From contig NZ_OX373462.1 in the NCBI RefSeq assembly GCF_947331815.1, positions 62,001-126,000 of the forward strand: 64,000 bases of DNA, written 5' to 3'. The notes under the pieces were generated by a model. It saw nothing but the letters and a program-made list of their open reading frames with translations, had not been told where the DNA came from and made no database searches. The DNA is from Cyanobacterium sp. uoEpiScrs1 (GTDB lineage: Bacteria > Cyanobacteriota > Cyanobacteriia > Cyanobacteriales > Microcystaceae). Of this stretch, positions 10,420-21,257 are shown piece after piece. Positions within the stretch are counted from its first letter, which is position 1, and every line of letters begins with the position of its first letter. The translations under genes were made by a program, and so were the position numbers.

Positions 10420-11205
10420 TTAAGCGTTAGCTCTTTGTCGTTTTCCCTCGTACAAAAGTATTGCACAGGCTATAGCTACATTTAACGACTCAACTTTTTT
10501 GCCTAAAGGAATGCTAACAATTTCATCAGCTAAAGTTACTAATTTTTGAGATAACCCTGCTCCTTCATTACCCAATAAAATTAGAGTAGGCTTGGTTAAA
10601 TCCATTTCCCAATAAGGTTTGGTTGCGGTGGGTGAAGTTGCAACGACTTGTACCCCTGTCTGTTGATAGTTGTTAATAACAGTAGATAAATTGAAACTTA
10701 CCATCATAGGAATGTGGAACCAGGCACCAGCAGAACTTCTTAATACTTTTGGATTATCAACTTCAACACTATCACCAGTTAGCCAGATTCCATTTACTTC
10801 AGTCGCTACGGCAGTCCGAATAATTGTTCCTAAATTTCCTGGATCTTGTAATTTTTCTAAAATTAATCCCAACTGAAAATTAGTTGTTGTCAATTCTGTC
10901 TGTTTGCGAAAACCCATAGTCGCAATAACACCGTCAGGACTAACAGTGGTTGCCATCGATTGCAACACTTCTGTGGTAACAAGTTCAATGTGTTGTGCCT
11001 TTTGAGATGCAAGTGTCAATAATTGAGGATTACGGACTAGCCATTGTTCCGTAAAACATAACGTCATTAGGGAACAATTAGCCTGACAAGCTGTCTGTAA
11101 TAAGTGAGTTCCCTCTAAAAGCAATAAGTTCTGTTCACGCCGTCCCTTAGTACGATGTAACTTCCTAATTTGCTTAACAAGAGGGTTTTTAATACTAGTA
11201 ATCAT
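10420..11205 (-). CDS. SpoU/TrmH-family RNA 2'-O-methyltransferase
   Basis: A 261-residue SPOUT-class methyltransferase. The N-terminal ~90 residues resemble the substrate-binding domain (SpoU_sub_bind). The catalytic domain has all three motifs: motif 1 in LQDPGNLGTIIRTA, motif 2 LLGNEGAGLS, and motif 3 in IPLGKKVESLNVAIACAI. It probably methylates a ribose in 23S rRNA or tRNA; sequence alone does not give the nucleotide. It is a single gene followed upstream by tRNA-Leu on the same strand, 41 bp away. Confidence 0.9.
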   Translation of the reverse strand: MITSIKNPLVKQIRKLHRTKGRREQNLLLLEGTHLLQTACQANCSLMTLCFTEQWLVRNPQLLTLASQKAQHIELVTTEVLQSMATTVSPDGVIATMGFRKQTELTTTNFQLGLILEKLQDPGNLGTIIRTAVATEVNGIWLTGDSVEVDNPKVLRSSAGAWFHIPMMVSFNLSTVINNYQQTGVQVVATSPTATKPYWEMDLTKPTLILLGNEGAGLSQKLVTLADEIVSIPLGKKVESLNVAIACAILLYEGKRQRANA

Positions 11206-11245
11206 TAGGGTATCTTTAAAATACTCATCTCGAACCTAAATCTAA

Positions 11246-11329
11246 TGCGGAACTCGGGACTTGAACCCGAAAATCCTTACGGATACTAGAATCTGAATCT
11301 AGCGCGTCTACCAATTCCGCCAGTCCCGC
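11246..11329 (-). tRNA. tRNA-Leu (anticodon CAG)
   Basis: Read on the minus strand, a 7-bp acceptor stem pairs GCGGGAC with GTTCCGC (one G-T pair), followed by an A discriminator. The D-arm has GGTAGACGC, the anticodon loop TTCAGAT gives CAG, a long class II variable arm is present, and the T-arm has GGTTCAAGTCC. CCA is not encoded. All parts are present, so it should be functional. Confidence 0.93.
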
Positions 11330-11557
11330 AATTTGCCAAAACAACCTCTCAACGGTAACTGATTTAACTAATTAAGTCAAGAATTAAAAACTACAATTAT
11401 CAATGATTTTCTGTCAAGTTCAAGTAGATATATTCAAAGTTAACCTGGACTTTTTTAGCTATTTCAGGCTACATTGTAGACAAATTTTAACTAAAAACTA
11501 TAAAGAATTATAGTTTTTAAAAACACAATCATAAAGACTAACTATACCTTAACGTCT

Positions 11558-12889
11558 ATGCTCTCCCATCTTGAAAAACAACAAACAGTTTTAGAAATTC
11601 AGGGACAAACTATTCTTAAAGGAGAAGTAATCATTAGTGGAGCCAAAAATTCTGCTCTTGCCCTGATGGCAGGGTCTCTCTTGTGTTCTGAAGACTGTCG
11701 TCTGAGGAATCTCCCTTCCTTAGTTGATATCAATCGCATGACCCAAGTTTTGGCAGCTTTAGGAGTTAAGCTTCAGAGAACAGGTGATATTTTAGAAATT
11801 AATGCTAGAAATATCGGTAAATCCCAAGCCCCTTATGAATTAGTGTCCCAACTGAGGGCAAGTTTCTTTGTTATCGGTCCGTTATTAGCACGTTTGGGTA
11901 TGACTCGTGTACCATTACCAGGAGGCTGTGCCATCGGAGCCAGGCCGGTAGATCTTCATGTCCGAGGTTTACAAGCTATGGGAGCCGACGTTCGTATCGA
12001 ACATGGAGAAGTCCATGCTTGTGTCAAAGGAAGTCGTAGCCGCTTAACAGGAGCAAAAATTTATTTGGACTATCCAAGCGTTGGTGCTACTGAAACAATT
12101 ATGATGGCGGCAACTTTAGCAGATGGGGAAACTATCATCGAAAATGCAGCTCAAGAACCAGAAATTATCGACTTAGCGAATTTTTGCTGTTCTATGGGAG
12201 CTAAAATTCGAGGTGCGGGAACTAATAAGATTGTTATTTCTGGAGTTGAGCGTTTACATAGTACAGACTATCATGTCATTCCTGATCGCATTGAAGCGGG
12301 AACCTTTTTGGTCGCTGGTGCTATTACCCAGTCTGAAATAAGTCTGTTTCCTGTGATTCCTGAGCATATAGCTTCAGCTATCGCTAAATTACGAGCTATT
12401 GGTCCTAAAGTAATTATCGAAGAGCCTAACCGCTTACGTTTAATTCCTGCACCATTACGGGCAACTGACGTTGAAACTTTACCTTTTCCCGGGTTTTCTA
12501 CTGATATGCAAGCTCAATTTATGGCCCTTTTAACTCTCAGTGAAGGCAATAGTGTTATAACTGAAACTGTATTTGAAAACCGTCTGCGCCATGTGGCAGA
12601 GTTGCAACGAATGGGAGCAGATATCCGGGTTAAGGGGAATATTGCTTTAGTGCGGGGAGTTCCATTCCTCTCTGGAGCTCCAGTTATGGCAACAGATCTA
12701 CGGGCTTCCGCTGCCTTAGTCTTATCAGGCTTAGCAGCTCAAGGAAAGACATTAGTGCAAGGATTACATCATCTAGATCGTGGCTACGATAGTTTAGAGG
12801 AAAAGTTACGTAAATTAGGAGCTAATATTCGTCGGGTAAATCTTGCTTCTGAAGAAGAATTAAACTCTTATTCAACAGTAACTAGTTAG
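11558..12889 (+). CDS. murA: UDP-N-acetylglucosamine 1-carboxyvinyltransferase (MurA)
   Basis: MurA transfers enolpyruvate from PEP to UDP-GlcNAc, the first committed step of peptidoglycan synthesis. The PEP/UDP-GlcNAc-binding K30-N31 (SGAKNSAL) and the catalytic cysteine at 124 ([12 protein letters not shown]) are intact, as is the [10 protein letters not shown] segment around 310. At 443 residues it is slightly longer than E. coli MurA because of a short N-terminal lead. It is a single gene with a weak hairpin at 12921-12943. With ftsI in the same window, it shows that a cell wall is still being made. Confidence 0.97.
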   Translation: MLSHLEKQQTVLEIQGQTILKGEVIISGAKNSALALMAGSLLCSEDCRLRNLPSLVDINRMTQVLAALGVKLQRTGDILEINARNIGKSQAPYELVSQLRASFFVIGPLLARLGMTRVPLPGGCAIGARPVDLHVRGLQAMGADVRIEHGEVHACVKGSRSRLTGAKIYLDYPSVGATETIMMAATLADGETIIENAAQEPEIIDLANFCCSMGAKIRGAGTNKIVISGVERLHSTDYHVIPDRIEAGTFLVAGAITQSEISLFPVIPEHIASAIAKLRAIGPKVIIEEPNRLRLIPAPLRATDVETLPFPGFSTDMQAQFMALLTLSEGNSVITETVFENRLRHVAELQRMGADIRVKGNIALVRGVPFLSGAPVMATDLRASAALVLSGLAAQGKTLVQGLHHLDRGYDSLEEKLRKLGANIRRVNLASEEELNSYSTVTS

Positions 12890-13632
12890 TGATAAAAGAT
12901 GGAAATATAACTAGCTGACATGGGGTGAATAGTTTTTACCCCAGTTGACGTGTAGCAAAACTAAAAGAGTTTTCGGGCAAATCCAAGAACTTTTTTAGAA
13001 AAAATATTTTTTTTGAATTCTCAGAATAATATATTTTGAGATGAAGTTTATGTAAAATTTGGGTTTAGATATGATTTAACTACAGGAATAGAAACTATTA
13101 TAAAAGTTTACTATCAATATGGTTGTTGACAATTCAACGGTTTATTTTACTTATTTTTTAAAGCTGAGATTAATTATTTGTGATTACTTTGTTGAAGCTA
13201 TCAATCATAATCATCTTATTTACCGCTTGTTTAAAATAAATAATTGGCTTGCTACTACTACTCTAATGAAACTACTTTTTAAATTGATACCAGTTCACTT
13301 GACAAAATATTTAATTCGTTACTAAGGTTTTACGAATTGTACATTCCGAGAGAAGCAACTTCATTATTGTTAACTTATTTTTATTTTTTGATATAGGAGA
13401 AATTACACTTTAAGTAGATATTGTATTAATTAATACAGTATCGCTATGTTTCCACTTTAACTGTGTCCCCAAAGCACATTTACTCAGGAATGACTAGTGG
13501 GATTCATTTGTAATCTATGATAGATAATATTCTTTTCTGTAACAAGGAGTAATCCTCTTAGGATTTCAAGAAATAACTATATGTTACGCTACAGGACAAA
13601 ACAGTAGAGGTAAAGCTAATTGAGCTAATTAA
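12890..13632. other. Gene-poor region after murA with one doubtful short ORF
   Basis: A hairpin with a 6-bp GC-rich stem (12921-12926 with 12938-12943) could end murA transcription. A 68-codon + strand ORF at 13119-13325 has an ATG start and a hydrophobic, Ile/Leu/Tyr-rich composition. I recognise no family in it and think it is a relic or chance. Nothing else is seen before tRNA-Cys. Confidence 0.45.
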
Positions 13633-13704
<72 letters not shown>

Positions 13705-13868
13705 ATCTCTATGAACTTTGTTATTGTATCAAAAATTATGAAGTTTATGCAATTCTTAAGACTGTCATAGTAAAAGATATTTTTTAATATAAGGTAGGTA
13801 TACACTTATGGCGAAGAATTAAAACCATTTTTTTATTTACTTGGTCGTTTGAAGTCGACTCTAAATTT

Positions 13869-14216
13869 ATGATTAACAGTACTCACTATAAGTTTGCTCT
13901 ATTAACCTTGTTGGTAATGAGCTTGGGCTCAATCGTTCCTGTTTCCAAAAACGTAAGTGCCGCATCAGATCCCTTTACAGACTTCTACAAAAAGAATTGC
14001 GTCCCGGAGGCACAAGCATCAGGACTAACTAAGGAGGAGTCTAGAAAATTATGTAACTGCACTGTTAATACCCTAAAAATTAAATACACATTAAATGATT
14101 TTCAGAATTTATTAGCTAGATATCGTAACAGAAATCTTAAGGCTAAAGAGATTTTAACCTCTTATGGAACAGCCTGCTTCGATGAAGTTCTCGGAGATCT
14201 CTTATTTGAAGATTAA
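13869..14216 (+). CDS. Small exported protein of unknown function
   Basis: A 115-residue protein with a clear signal peptide: a charged start, a hydrophobic stretch at about 9-22, and a likely cleavage site near VSAAS (about 29-33). The mature part has four cysteines (NC, LCNC and AC), suggesting disulfides in the periplasm or thylakoid lumen. I do not recognise a named family. It ends 64 bp before the RND transporter and may be co-transcribed with it. Confidence 0.7.
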   Translation: MINSTHYKFALLTLLVMSLGSIVPVSKNVSAASDPFTDFYKKNCVPEAQASGLTKEESRKLCNCTVNTLKIKYTLNDFQNLLARYRNRNLKAKEILTSYGTACFDEVLGDLLFED

Positions 14217-14280
14217 GAAATCATCATTTAAAAAGACAACTTGCTATAACCGAAGAAGATGACAGTCAAATAGTAACTCG

Positions 14281-16917
14281 ATGAAACAAGCTCTCCGAGA
14301 AAGTCTAAATATTTCTCGTTTTGCAATCAAACATGCACGGCTAACCCTATGCTTTTGGGGTATGGTAGTGATTTTAGGTTGTTTTGCTTTTAGTTCTTTA
14401 AAATATGCTTTATTTCCTGATGTTTCATTTCCAGTAGTCGTTATACAGGCTACCGCCTCTTTTGATACTGCAGAAGAGACAGAATTGAGGTTGACAAATC
14501 CTCTTGAAGAATCTTTGAAATCACTCAGCAAGGCTGAGCTATTTTCTTCTAGCTATCCTGGTCAAAGTATTATTAACATAGCATTTGATGCACGATTACA
14601 ACTAAATAAATCTACTAAGATAGTAAAAAATGCGATCAAACAAGCTAGTATACCTTCTGATACTATCCTAAAGGTTAGAACTCTCAGTATTAATGAATCA
14701 GCAGCTATAAGTTATGCTATACAAAGTCAAATAAAACCGCTGGAGACATTAGCAGATATTGCTCGAGAGGAAATTATACCCTCACTAGAAAAATTACCGG
14801 GAGTAAGTCGGGTAGAATTGTTGGGAGATGGCAATTTTAGGAAAATAAAAGATGTTAACTCCGATGAGATAAATCCTCCAACACTGGTGCGCTTCAATAG
14901 TAAAAATGTTTTATCGGTACGAATAGTAAAACAGTCCAATGCTAATACCCTTAATGTAGTAAACCTTACAAAAAAGGCAATACATGGGTTAGAATCTGCC
15001 CTACCTGATATACAGCTGATTTTAGCAGAAACTCAAGCTGATTATATAGAGGAAGCTACTCAGTCAACTATTCAGGGATTAATTGGAGCAATTATTCTAG
15101 CAGTATTAGTTATATTTCCATTTTTACGAAATTTCCAGGCGACTTTAATTACTGCTTTGACTATCCCTGTTTCCTTATTGGGAACTGCCATTGTGATGAG
15201 GATCGCGGGGTTTAATCTCGAAATTCTTACTTTACTAGCATTGGCGTTGGTTATTGGCATTATTGTTGACGATGCCATTGTGGATATAGAAAATATTGCT
15301 CGTCACATCGACTGTGGAGAACATCCTAAAAAGGCAGCCATTAAAGGAACTGATGAAATCGGAGTTACAGTAACAGCTTCAACTATTACCATAGTGGCTG
15401 TTTTTATCCCTATTGCTTTTATTGGAGGTAATCTCGAACACTTTTTTAAACCCTTTGGATTGACAGTTTCTGCTGCAGTCTTCATTTCTTTGATGGTTGC
15501 CCGAACTTTATCTCCTGTTTTAGCTATTTATTGGATCAAACCCAGGATAAAAGGAACAAAAAATAAGAAAGTTTTTTTTTTAGTACGCCCTTATCGAAAT
15601 TTACTAAATTGGTCTTTAGTAAATCGTAAAGTTGTAATAACTATTGCCATCATTAGTTTTATTTTAGGGCTTTCTTTAATTCCACTAATTCCTAAAGGAT
15701 TTATTCCTAAATTAGATCGGGGAGAGTTTAATCTTATTTATACTTTGCCAGTCCCTAAAATACCGCAACGATTACTTACCAATTCTAATAGCAATACTTC
15801 TTCGTGGATTTCTAATTTAGCTCAATCACCAGAACAATTTTTATTACGAATTAATAGTCGCATAGGAACAAAATTTGAGCAATTAATTTTAGATGATCCT
15901 AACGTTAGATCTACTTATACTATTGTTGGGATACACGGTAATCCACTGATGGGAAAAATATATGTAAAACTAAATGGCAATCGTCAATTTAGTACTAGTG
16001 AGGTTCAAGAACATATTAGGGATATTTTACCCAAGTTGAGAGGAGTAACTACTAGTATTGAAGATATTTTATTTGTAGAAACAGGTGATGATAGCACTTT
16101 AAAAGTCGCCTTGTTAGGAAATAACTTTAAGTCCCTACAACAAGCAGGAAAAGAGTTGAAACTTAACATTCAAGAGGTTCCTGGATTAGTTGATGTAAAA
16201 ATGTCTGGAGAGGGTGAAAAAAATCTTGCAATTGAGCATTTTCAAAGACAAAGAGTTATTTATATAACAGCAAATTTAAAAGAAGGAGTTGGATTAGGAG
16301 ATGTTACCAATAAGGTAATTTCTATTACTCAGTCAAACTTGCCTAGTGATATTAGTTTTGATATTCAAGGGGCATCAGCACAAGTTCGTAAGATTTTTGG
16401 TGAATTTACCATTGCTGTAATATCAGCAGTTATCTGTATGATAGCTGTTTTATATATTTCATTTAGACGATGGTTAGAACCATTAGTGGTGCTTTTATCA
16501 TTGCCATTGACTCTTATCGGCGCAATGTTTGCCTTATTAATTACCCAAAATGATTTTGGAATGATTTCTTTAATCGGGCTGATCTTCTTGTTGGGATTAC
16601 TGGATAAAAACGCTATTCTATTAATGGACTATATTAACCAATTAAGACAGAGAGGAATCGATCGCCACCAAGCTATTTTAGAGACAGGAGAAGTGCGCCT
16701 CAGGCCAATTGTTATGACGACCGCCTCTACGATCTTAGGAATGTTGCCTATTGCTCTGGGACTAGGAGCAGGGTCGGAACTAAGACAGCCCATGGCTGTA
16801 GCCATTATCGGAGGATTAACGACCTCCTCTCTATTAAGTTTAATTATAGTCCCAGTTCTTTATACTTTATTAGAAGATGGATGGATTAAAATAATGAATA
16901 AAATCTTTAAAAATTAA
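14281..16917 (+). CDS. RND-family efflux transporter permease (AcrB/HAE1-like)
   Basis: An inner-membrane proton-driven pump subunit. The first membrane segment is about residues 20-40. The central helix bundle carries the paired proton-relay aspartates D330-D331 in IVDDAIVDIEN. The second bundle carries the essential lysine K776 in GLLDKNAILLMDY. At 878 residues it is shorter than the usual ~1,030-1,050, with the shortening in the periplasmic porter and docking loops. No membrane-fusion or outer-membrane partner lies nearby; only the small secreted protein precedes it. The substrate is unknown. It appears intact, with no frameshift. Confidence 0.9.
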   Translation: MKQALRESLNISRFAIKHARLTLCFWGMVVILGCFAFSSLKYALFPDVSFPVVVIQATASFDTAEETELRLTNPLEESLKSLSKAELFSSSYPGQSIINIAFDARLQLNKSTKIVKNAIKQASIPSDTILKVRTLSINESAAISYAIQSQIKPLETLADIAREEIIPSLEKLPGVSRVELLGDGNFRKIKDVNSDEINPPTLVRFNSKNVLSVRIVKQSNANTLNVVNLTKKAIHGLESALPDIQLILAETQADYIEEATQSTIQGLIGAIILAVLVIFPFLRNFQATLITALTIPVSLLGTAIVMRIAGFNLEILTLLALALVIGIIVDDAIVDIENIARHIDCGEHPKKAAIKGTDEIGVTVTASTITIVAVFIPIAFIGGNLEHFFKPFGLTVSAAVFISLMVARTLSPVLAIYWIKPRIKGTKNKKVFFLVRPYRNLLNWSLVNRKVVITIAIISFILGLSLIPLIPKGFIPKLDRGEFNLIYTLPVPKIPQRLLTNSNSNTSSWISNLAQSPEQFLLRINSRIGTKFEQLILDDPNVRSTYTIVGIHGNPLMGKIYVKLNGNRQFSTSEVQEHIRDILPKLRGVTTSIEDILFVETGDDSTLKVALLGNNFKSLQQAGKELKLNIQEVPGLVDVKMSGEGEKNLAIEHFQRQRVIYITANLKEGVGLGDVTNKVISITQSNLPSDISFDIQGASAQVRKIFGEFTIAVISAVICMIAVLYISFRRWLEPLVVLLSLPLTLIGAMFALLITQNDFGMISLIGLIFLLGLLDKNAILLMDYINQLRQRGIDRHQAILETGEVRLRPIVMTTASTILGMLPIALGLGAGSELRQPMAVAIIGGLTTSSLLSLIIVPVLYTLLEDGWIKIMNKIFKN

Positions 16918-17252
16918 AAATGCAGAGATTGCTCCACGGAAGACATTAAGTAAAATCGTAATGTTAGGGGAAAGAATGTCTATCAGATGTCGTTATTATG
17001 TTCGAATATGAATAAAAGTTATACTACTATCCCAGGTTATGTCCGCCCTTAAAACATATGAGAGTCAAGGGTCCCTCACAATCTTTTCTAAGTTACTTTC
17101 TTTATTGGATAATGTCTGTTAGTATAACTTAACATATGAACAGGGGCAAATCCACACCTGAACTCTAAACTATAGCCGCCGGGCTACACAGAAAGACTAG
17201 CGTGGTTTATAGCCCAAATATACAACAATGGGATGTAACCAAACAATAATTC
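16918..17252. other. Gap before rimO with possible structured leader
   Basis: It has no ORF but is visibly richer in G and C than other gaps. Around 17170-17210 the segment from GGGCTACAC to the matching GTG...TAGCCC can fold into a stem, just upstream of the rimO start. It could be a 5' leader or a small RNA. I cannot assign a known RNA family. Confidence 0.35.
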
Positions 17253-18596
17253 ATGGGCAGTAAGCCAACTATTGCAATTTCTCACCTAGGCTGCGAAAAA
17301 AATCGTATTGATTCTGAACATATGCTAGGCCTGCTAGGACAAGCAGGCTACAAAGTAGATAGCAGCGAAGAGTTAGCAGACTACGTGATTGTTAATACTT
17401 GTAGTTTTGTACAAGAGGCTCGTCAAGAGTCGGTTCGCACATTAGTGGAATTAGCAGAAGCCAAGAAAAAAATTATTATCTCCGGCTGTATGGCACAGCA
17501 CTTTCAGACAGAACTTCTTGGTGAAATTCCTGAGGCTGTAGCAGTCATAGGGACAGGGGACTATCAAAAAATTGTTGATGTTATCCAACGGGTGGAAACA
17601 GGGGAAAAAGTAAAAGAAATCTCAGTTGAACCGACTTTTATAGCTGATGAGACGGTTCCTCGCTACCGTACTACCATTGAAGGTGTGGCCTATTTACGAA
17701 TAGCAGAAGGGTGTGATTACCGTTGCACATTTTGTATCATCCCCCACTTGAGAGGAAATCAGCGATCACGTTCTATTGAATCGATTATCGCTGAAGCACA
17801 ACAATTAGCCAATCAAGGAGTACAAGAATTGATATTGGTTTCCCAAACCACTACAAATTATGGGTTAGATTTATATGGAGAACCTAGGCTGGACCAGTTA
17901 TTAAGGGCTTTGGGGACAGTAGATATTCCCTGGATTCGGCTCTATTATGCCTATCCCACAGGACTTACTCATAAAGTGATTGAGGCAATTAAAGACACCC
18001 CAAACGTTCTACCCTATTTAGATTTACCTTTGCAACATTCCCATCAGGCTATCTTAAAAGCGATGAATCGTCCCTGGCAAGAATGGACCAATCATGACAT
18101 CATTGAACAGCTTAGGAAATCTATTCCCGACGTTGTATTAAGAACCACTTTTATCGTGGGTTTCCCAGGAGAGACCGAGGAATGTTTCAACCATTTAATT
18201 GATTTTGTCGAATATCATAAGTTTGATCACGTTGGGGTATTTACCTTTTCTCCAGAAGAAAAAACTCCTGCTTATCAAATGCCGCATCAGGTTCCGCCAG
18301 AAATAGCCCAACAAAGACGAGAAATCCTGATGCAAGTGCAACAACCAATTTCTCTCAACAAGAATCAAAATTATGTGGGAAAAATGGTTGACGTTCTAAT
18401 TGAACAAGAGACTCCCCAAACTCAAGATAAAATTGGACGTTCCTGGCGGTTTGCTCCGGACGTTGATGGTCTTGTTTATATTCAGGGGGAGGCCCCCTTA
18501 AACGAAATTGTGTCTGTTAAAATCACCTATGCTGATACCTACGACCTATATGGAAAAGTTGTGCAACAACACAATGTTTTGGAAATAGATTGTTGA
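17253..18596 (+). CDS. rimO: Ribosomal protein S12 methylthiotransferase RimO
   Basis: RimO adds a methylthio group to an aspartate of ribosomal protein S12. The UPF0004 domain has its three cluster cysteines (C14, C50, C79). The radical SAM domain has C154, C158 and C161 in [15 protein letters not shown] domain closes the 447-residue protein. [13 protein letters not shown] at the N-terminus separates RimO from MiaB. It lies 97 bp upstream of the helicase start used here, on the same strand, and a joint transcript is possible. Confidence 0.95.
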   Translation: MGSKPTIAISHLGCEKNRIDSEHMLGLLGQAGYKVDSSEELADYVIVNTCSFVQEARQESVRTLVELAEAKKKIIISGCMAQHFQTELLGEIPEAVAVIGTGDYQKIVDVIQRVETGEKVKEISVEPTFIADETVPRYRTTIEGVAYLRIAEGCDYRCTFCIIPHLRGNQRSRSIESIIAEAQQLANQGVQELILVSQTTTNYGLDLYGEPRLDQLLRALGTVDIPWIRLYYAYPTGLTHKVIEAIKDTPNVLPYLDLPLQHSHQAILKAMNRPWQEWTNHDIIEQLRKSIPDVVLRTTFIVGFPGETEECFNHLIDFVEYHKFDHVGVFTFSPEEKTPAYQMPHQVPPEIAQQRREILMQVQQPISLNKNQNYVGKMVDVLIEQETPQTQDKIGRSWRFAPDVDGLVYIQGEAPLNEIVSVKITYADTYDLYGKVVQQHNVLEIDC

Positions 18597-18693
18597 ACGA
18601 AAACATACCATAAGTCTTTCCTCCTTAGGGAGAGCTTACTGATCATTTTGTACTAAATTAGTCTTGCAGTTAAGTTACCAACTAACATTTCTT

Positions 18694-20136
18694 ATGACCA
18701 TTTCTTTTAATAGTTTAGGACTTTCTGAGAACCGTGTTAATAAATTAGAAACTCTAGGTTTTACGAGTCCAACAGAGATTCAATCTAAAGCGATTCCTTT
18801 AATTCTCGAAGGACATGATATTCTAGGGCAATCCCAGACGGGAACAGGGAAAACAGCAGCTTATTCCTTGCCCATTATGGAGCAGATTGATACAAACGAT
18901 TCCAACATACAGGCACTTATTCTAACTCCCACTCGTGAACTTGCCCAACAGGTTGCTCTCGCTCTTAAAGATTTTTCCACCGAGCGTCGACTGTATATTT
19001 TGACTGTTTATGGAGGCCAGTCGATAGAAAGACAAATTCGAAGCTTACAACGAGGTGTCCAAATTGTTGTTGGAACCCCAGGGAGAGTTATTGACCTATT
19101 AGAGCGCCAAAAACTGATTTTGGATAATCTAAAATGGGCTGTTCTCGATGAAGCAGATGAAATGCTCAGCATGGGCTTTATCGATGATGTGAAGAAAATT
19201 TTAAGACAAACCCCTGATCAACGCAACACTGCTTGTTTCTCAGCGACTATGCCTCGTGAAATCCGAGAATTAGTGAACCAGTTCTTAAAGTCTCCTGTTA
19301 CAGTCACTGTAGAACAGCCTCAAGCCGCACCTGATAAAATTGAACAGCATCTTTATGGCGTTCCTCGTGGTTGGTCAAAACTCAAGGCATTACAACCAAT
19401 TTTGGAAATTGAAGTTCCTGAGACGGCCATTGTTTTTGTCCGAACCAAACAAACTGCTTCCGAACTTACTAGTAAGTTACAAGAAGCTGGACAAAGTGTT
19501 GACGAATACCACGGTAATCTAAGTCAGTCTCAACGAGAACGATTAGTTAATCGATTTCGAGATGGTAAAATTAGGATCGTTGTTGCCACAGATATCGCAG
19601 CCAGAGGGTTGGACGTTGAGAATTTAAGCCATGTTATTAACTACGATTTACCAGATAATGTAGAAACCTATATTCATAGGATTGGGCGAACAGGTCGAGC
19701 AGGAAGAACAGGAACGGCAATATCCTTAATTGAACCGATTGACCGCCGTATGGTTCGTCAAATTGAGCGGAGAATTCGACAGCGACTAGAATTGTGCCGT
19801 ATTCCTAATCGTTCTCAAGTAGAAGCTAAGCGATTAGAAAGATTACAAAAGCAGATCCAAGATTCCTTAGCAGGAGAGCGAATGGCTTCATTTTTACCTA
19901 TTGTGCGAGAGCTTAGTGACGAATATGACCCTCAGGCTATAGCTGCCGCAGCTTTACAGATGGTTTATGATAAAGATTGCCCTAATTGGATGAAAACTGA
20001 CTGGGAAGTCCCTGAGGCAGGGATATCTAAACCAATTATTAAGAGTAAGAATCGTAAAGACAATTCCAAACCCCGCCGCAATAACTCTGGAAAAAAATTG
20101 GATCGTAAGATAGTCGGCCATCATAAAGGGCGTTAA
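18694..20136 (+). CDS. crhR: DEAD-box RNA helicase, CrhR-like
   Basis: An ATP-dependent RNA helicase that unwinds structured RNA. Motifs in order: Q-motif (PTEIQ), I SQTGTGKT, Ia PTREL, Ib TPGR, II DEAD, III SAT, IV-V (ATDIAARGLDV) and VI HRIGRTGRAG. A basic, unstructured tail follows (KSKNRKDNSKPRRNN). The open frame reaches up to 18664, but family members start at the MTISF position, so ATG 18694 is preferred. Synechocystis CrhR responds to cold and redox state; that regulation is only inferred here. An imperfect stem with a T-run at 20161-20217 ends the gene. Confidence 0.92.
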   Translation: MTISFNSLGLSENRVNKLETLGFTSPTEIQSKAIPLILEGHDILGQSQTGTGKTAAYSLPIMEQIDTNDSNIQALILTPTRELAQQVALALKDFSTERRLYILTVYGGQSIERQIRSLQRGVQIVVGTPGRVIDLLERQKLILDNLKWAVLDEADEMLSMGFIDDVKKILRQTPDQRNTACFSATMPREIRELVNQFLKSPVTVTVEQPQAAPDKIEQHLYGVPRGWSKLKALQPILEIEVPETAIVFVRTKQTASELTSKLQEAGQSVDEYHGNLSQSQRERLVNRFRDGKIRIVVATDIAARGLDVENLSHVINYDLPDNVETYIHRIGRTGRAGRTGTAISLIEPIDRRMVRQIERRIRQRLELCRIPNRSQVEAKRLERLQKQIQDSLAGERMASFLPIVRELSDEYDPQAIAAAALQMVYDKDCPNWMKTDWEVPEAGISKPIIKSKNRKDNSKPRRNNSGKKLDRKIVGHHKGR

Positions 20137-20160
20137 AATCACGACAAAAACTGAATTAGA

Positions 20161-20217
20161 ACAGTGTCAAGGATATCTTGTGAGAAGTAGGCTTAAGATA
20201 ACTTTGGCACTGTTTTG
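20161..20217 (+). terminator. Intrinsic terminator of the DEAD-box helicase
   Basis: A long imperfect stem pairs ACAGTGTCAAGGATATCTT with the segment AAGATAACTTTGGCACTGT (ending 20212), followed by TTTG. It starts 24 nt after the helicase stop. Confidence 0.65.
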
Positions 20218-20391
20218 TTTATGTCTAGTTGTTAACAATTGACCGTAAAATAATGTAAAAATATAAAGGCAGTTCTGCAGAAAACTTGTTAGAAAAATAA
20301 AATGATTAACTTAGTACTATTATTCGTAATAAAAATAATACTAACTTAACTTACTTTACTTTTATTCTAAAAAAGTTTTAGTAAAATAATT

Positions 20392-21024
20392 TTAAACTAG
20401 CCCAGAACGCAAAGCAACAACAGCAGCTTGGACTCTATCATCGACCGCTAATTTATTCATTATACCCCGTACATGGGTTTTAATTGTATTTGCACTTAGA
20501 TAAAGATCTTCAGCAATTTCATTATTGCTTTTTCCTTCAACAATTAACTTTAAAACTTCTAATTCCCGCTCAGAAAGCAAAGCAATATTTTGGTTGAATT
20601 CCGGAGTAGGTGGTTTTAAATTATCTAATACCAATCGAGCAATTTGAGGATCTAGATAAGTTGCACCATCCTTAGCTGCTTCAATAGCAGCTAATAGTCG
20701 TTCTAGACTCGCTCCTTTAATGCAATAGGCATCAGCTCCACTGGATAAAGCAGCAATGACCTCAGTTTGAAGCGTATGAGAAGTAAGAATCACTACATGA
20801 ATTTGCGGTGATTTTTCCTTGATTTTTTTCGTTGCAGCAATGCCATCTAGACGAGGCAGTCCAATATCCATAACCACTAAATCAGGTTGTAGCTCCAAAG
20901 CTTGTTGAACTCCAACATAACCATCATCAGCTTGCCCAATAATCTCAAAATCAGGATATTCGCTTAAAGCTTGTTCCAACCCCAACTGCATTAGAGGATC
21001 ATCTTCTACAATTAAAATTTGCAT
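20392..21024 (-). CDS. NarL/FixJ-type response regulator
   Basis: A 210-residue DNA-binding response regulator. The receiver domain (1-120) has the acidic pair D8-D9, the phosphorylated D53 (VVMDIGLPRLDG), a switch residue T81 and K103, so it should be phosphorylatable. The LuxR helix-turn-helix (about 146-205, SERELEVLKLIVEG, TIKTHVRGIMNKL) is intact. It is divergently arranged with the MASE1 histidine kinase 233 bp away, so the two probably form a pair sharing a promoter region. The target genes are unknown. Confidence 0.92.
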   Translation of the reverse strand: MQILIVEDDPLMQLGLEQALSEYPDFEIIGQADDGYVGVQQALELQPDLVVMDIGLPRLDGIAATKKIKEKSPQIHVVILTSHTLQTEVIAALSSGADAYCIKGASLERLLAAIEAAKDGATYLDPQIARLVLDNLKPPTPEFNQNIALLSERELEVLKLIVEGKSNNEIAEDLYLSANTIKTHVRGIMNKLAVDDRVQAAVVALRSGLV

Positions 21025-21257
21025 GTTAGACTTATCCGATATTTATGGAAAATTCATGTAACTTGTTCTGTAAATCAAGATATAAATTATACTAAAAAAA
21101 TTTAGAATATACTTTGGGGTGCTTTTTGTCTATTTTCTTGGTTTTACCGCGAGTTCACCCAGGTGGGGGAAGTAAAAAGAAGATTGGATTAGGCACTCTT
21201 TATATAACTTAGATTATAGACGGATTAAGCTGTTTTTACAAGGAAAATTAAGTCTCT

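Noticed and set aside
13119..13325. 68-codon + strand ORF after murA
   Set aside because: Not called as a gene: no recognised family, hydrophobic low-complexity composition and no clear ribosome site; mentioned under the gap entry only.
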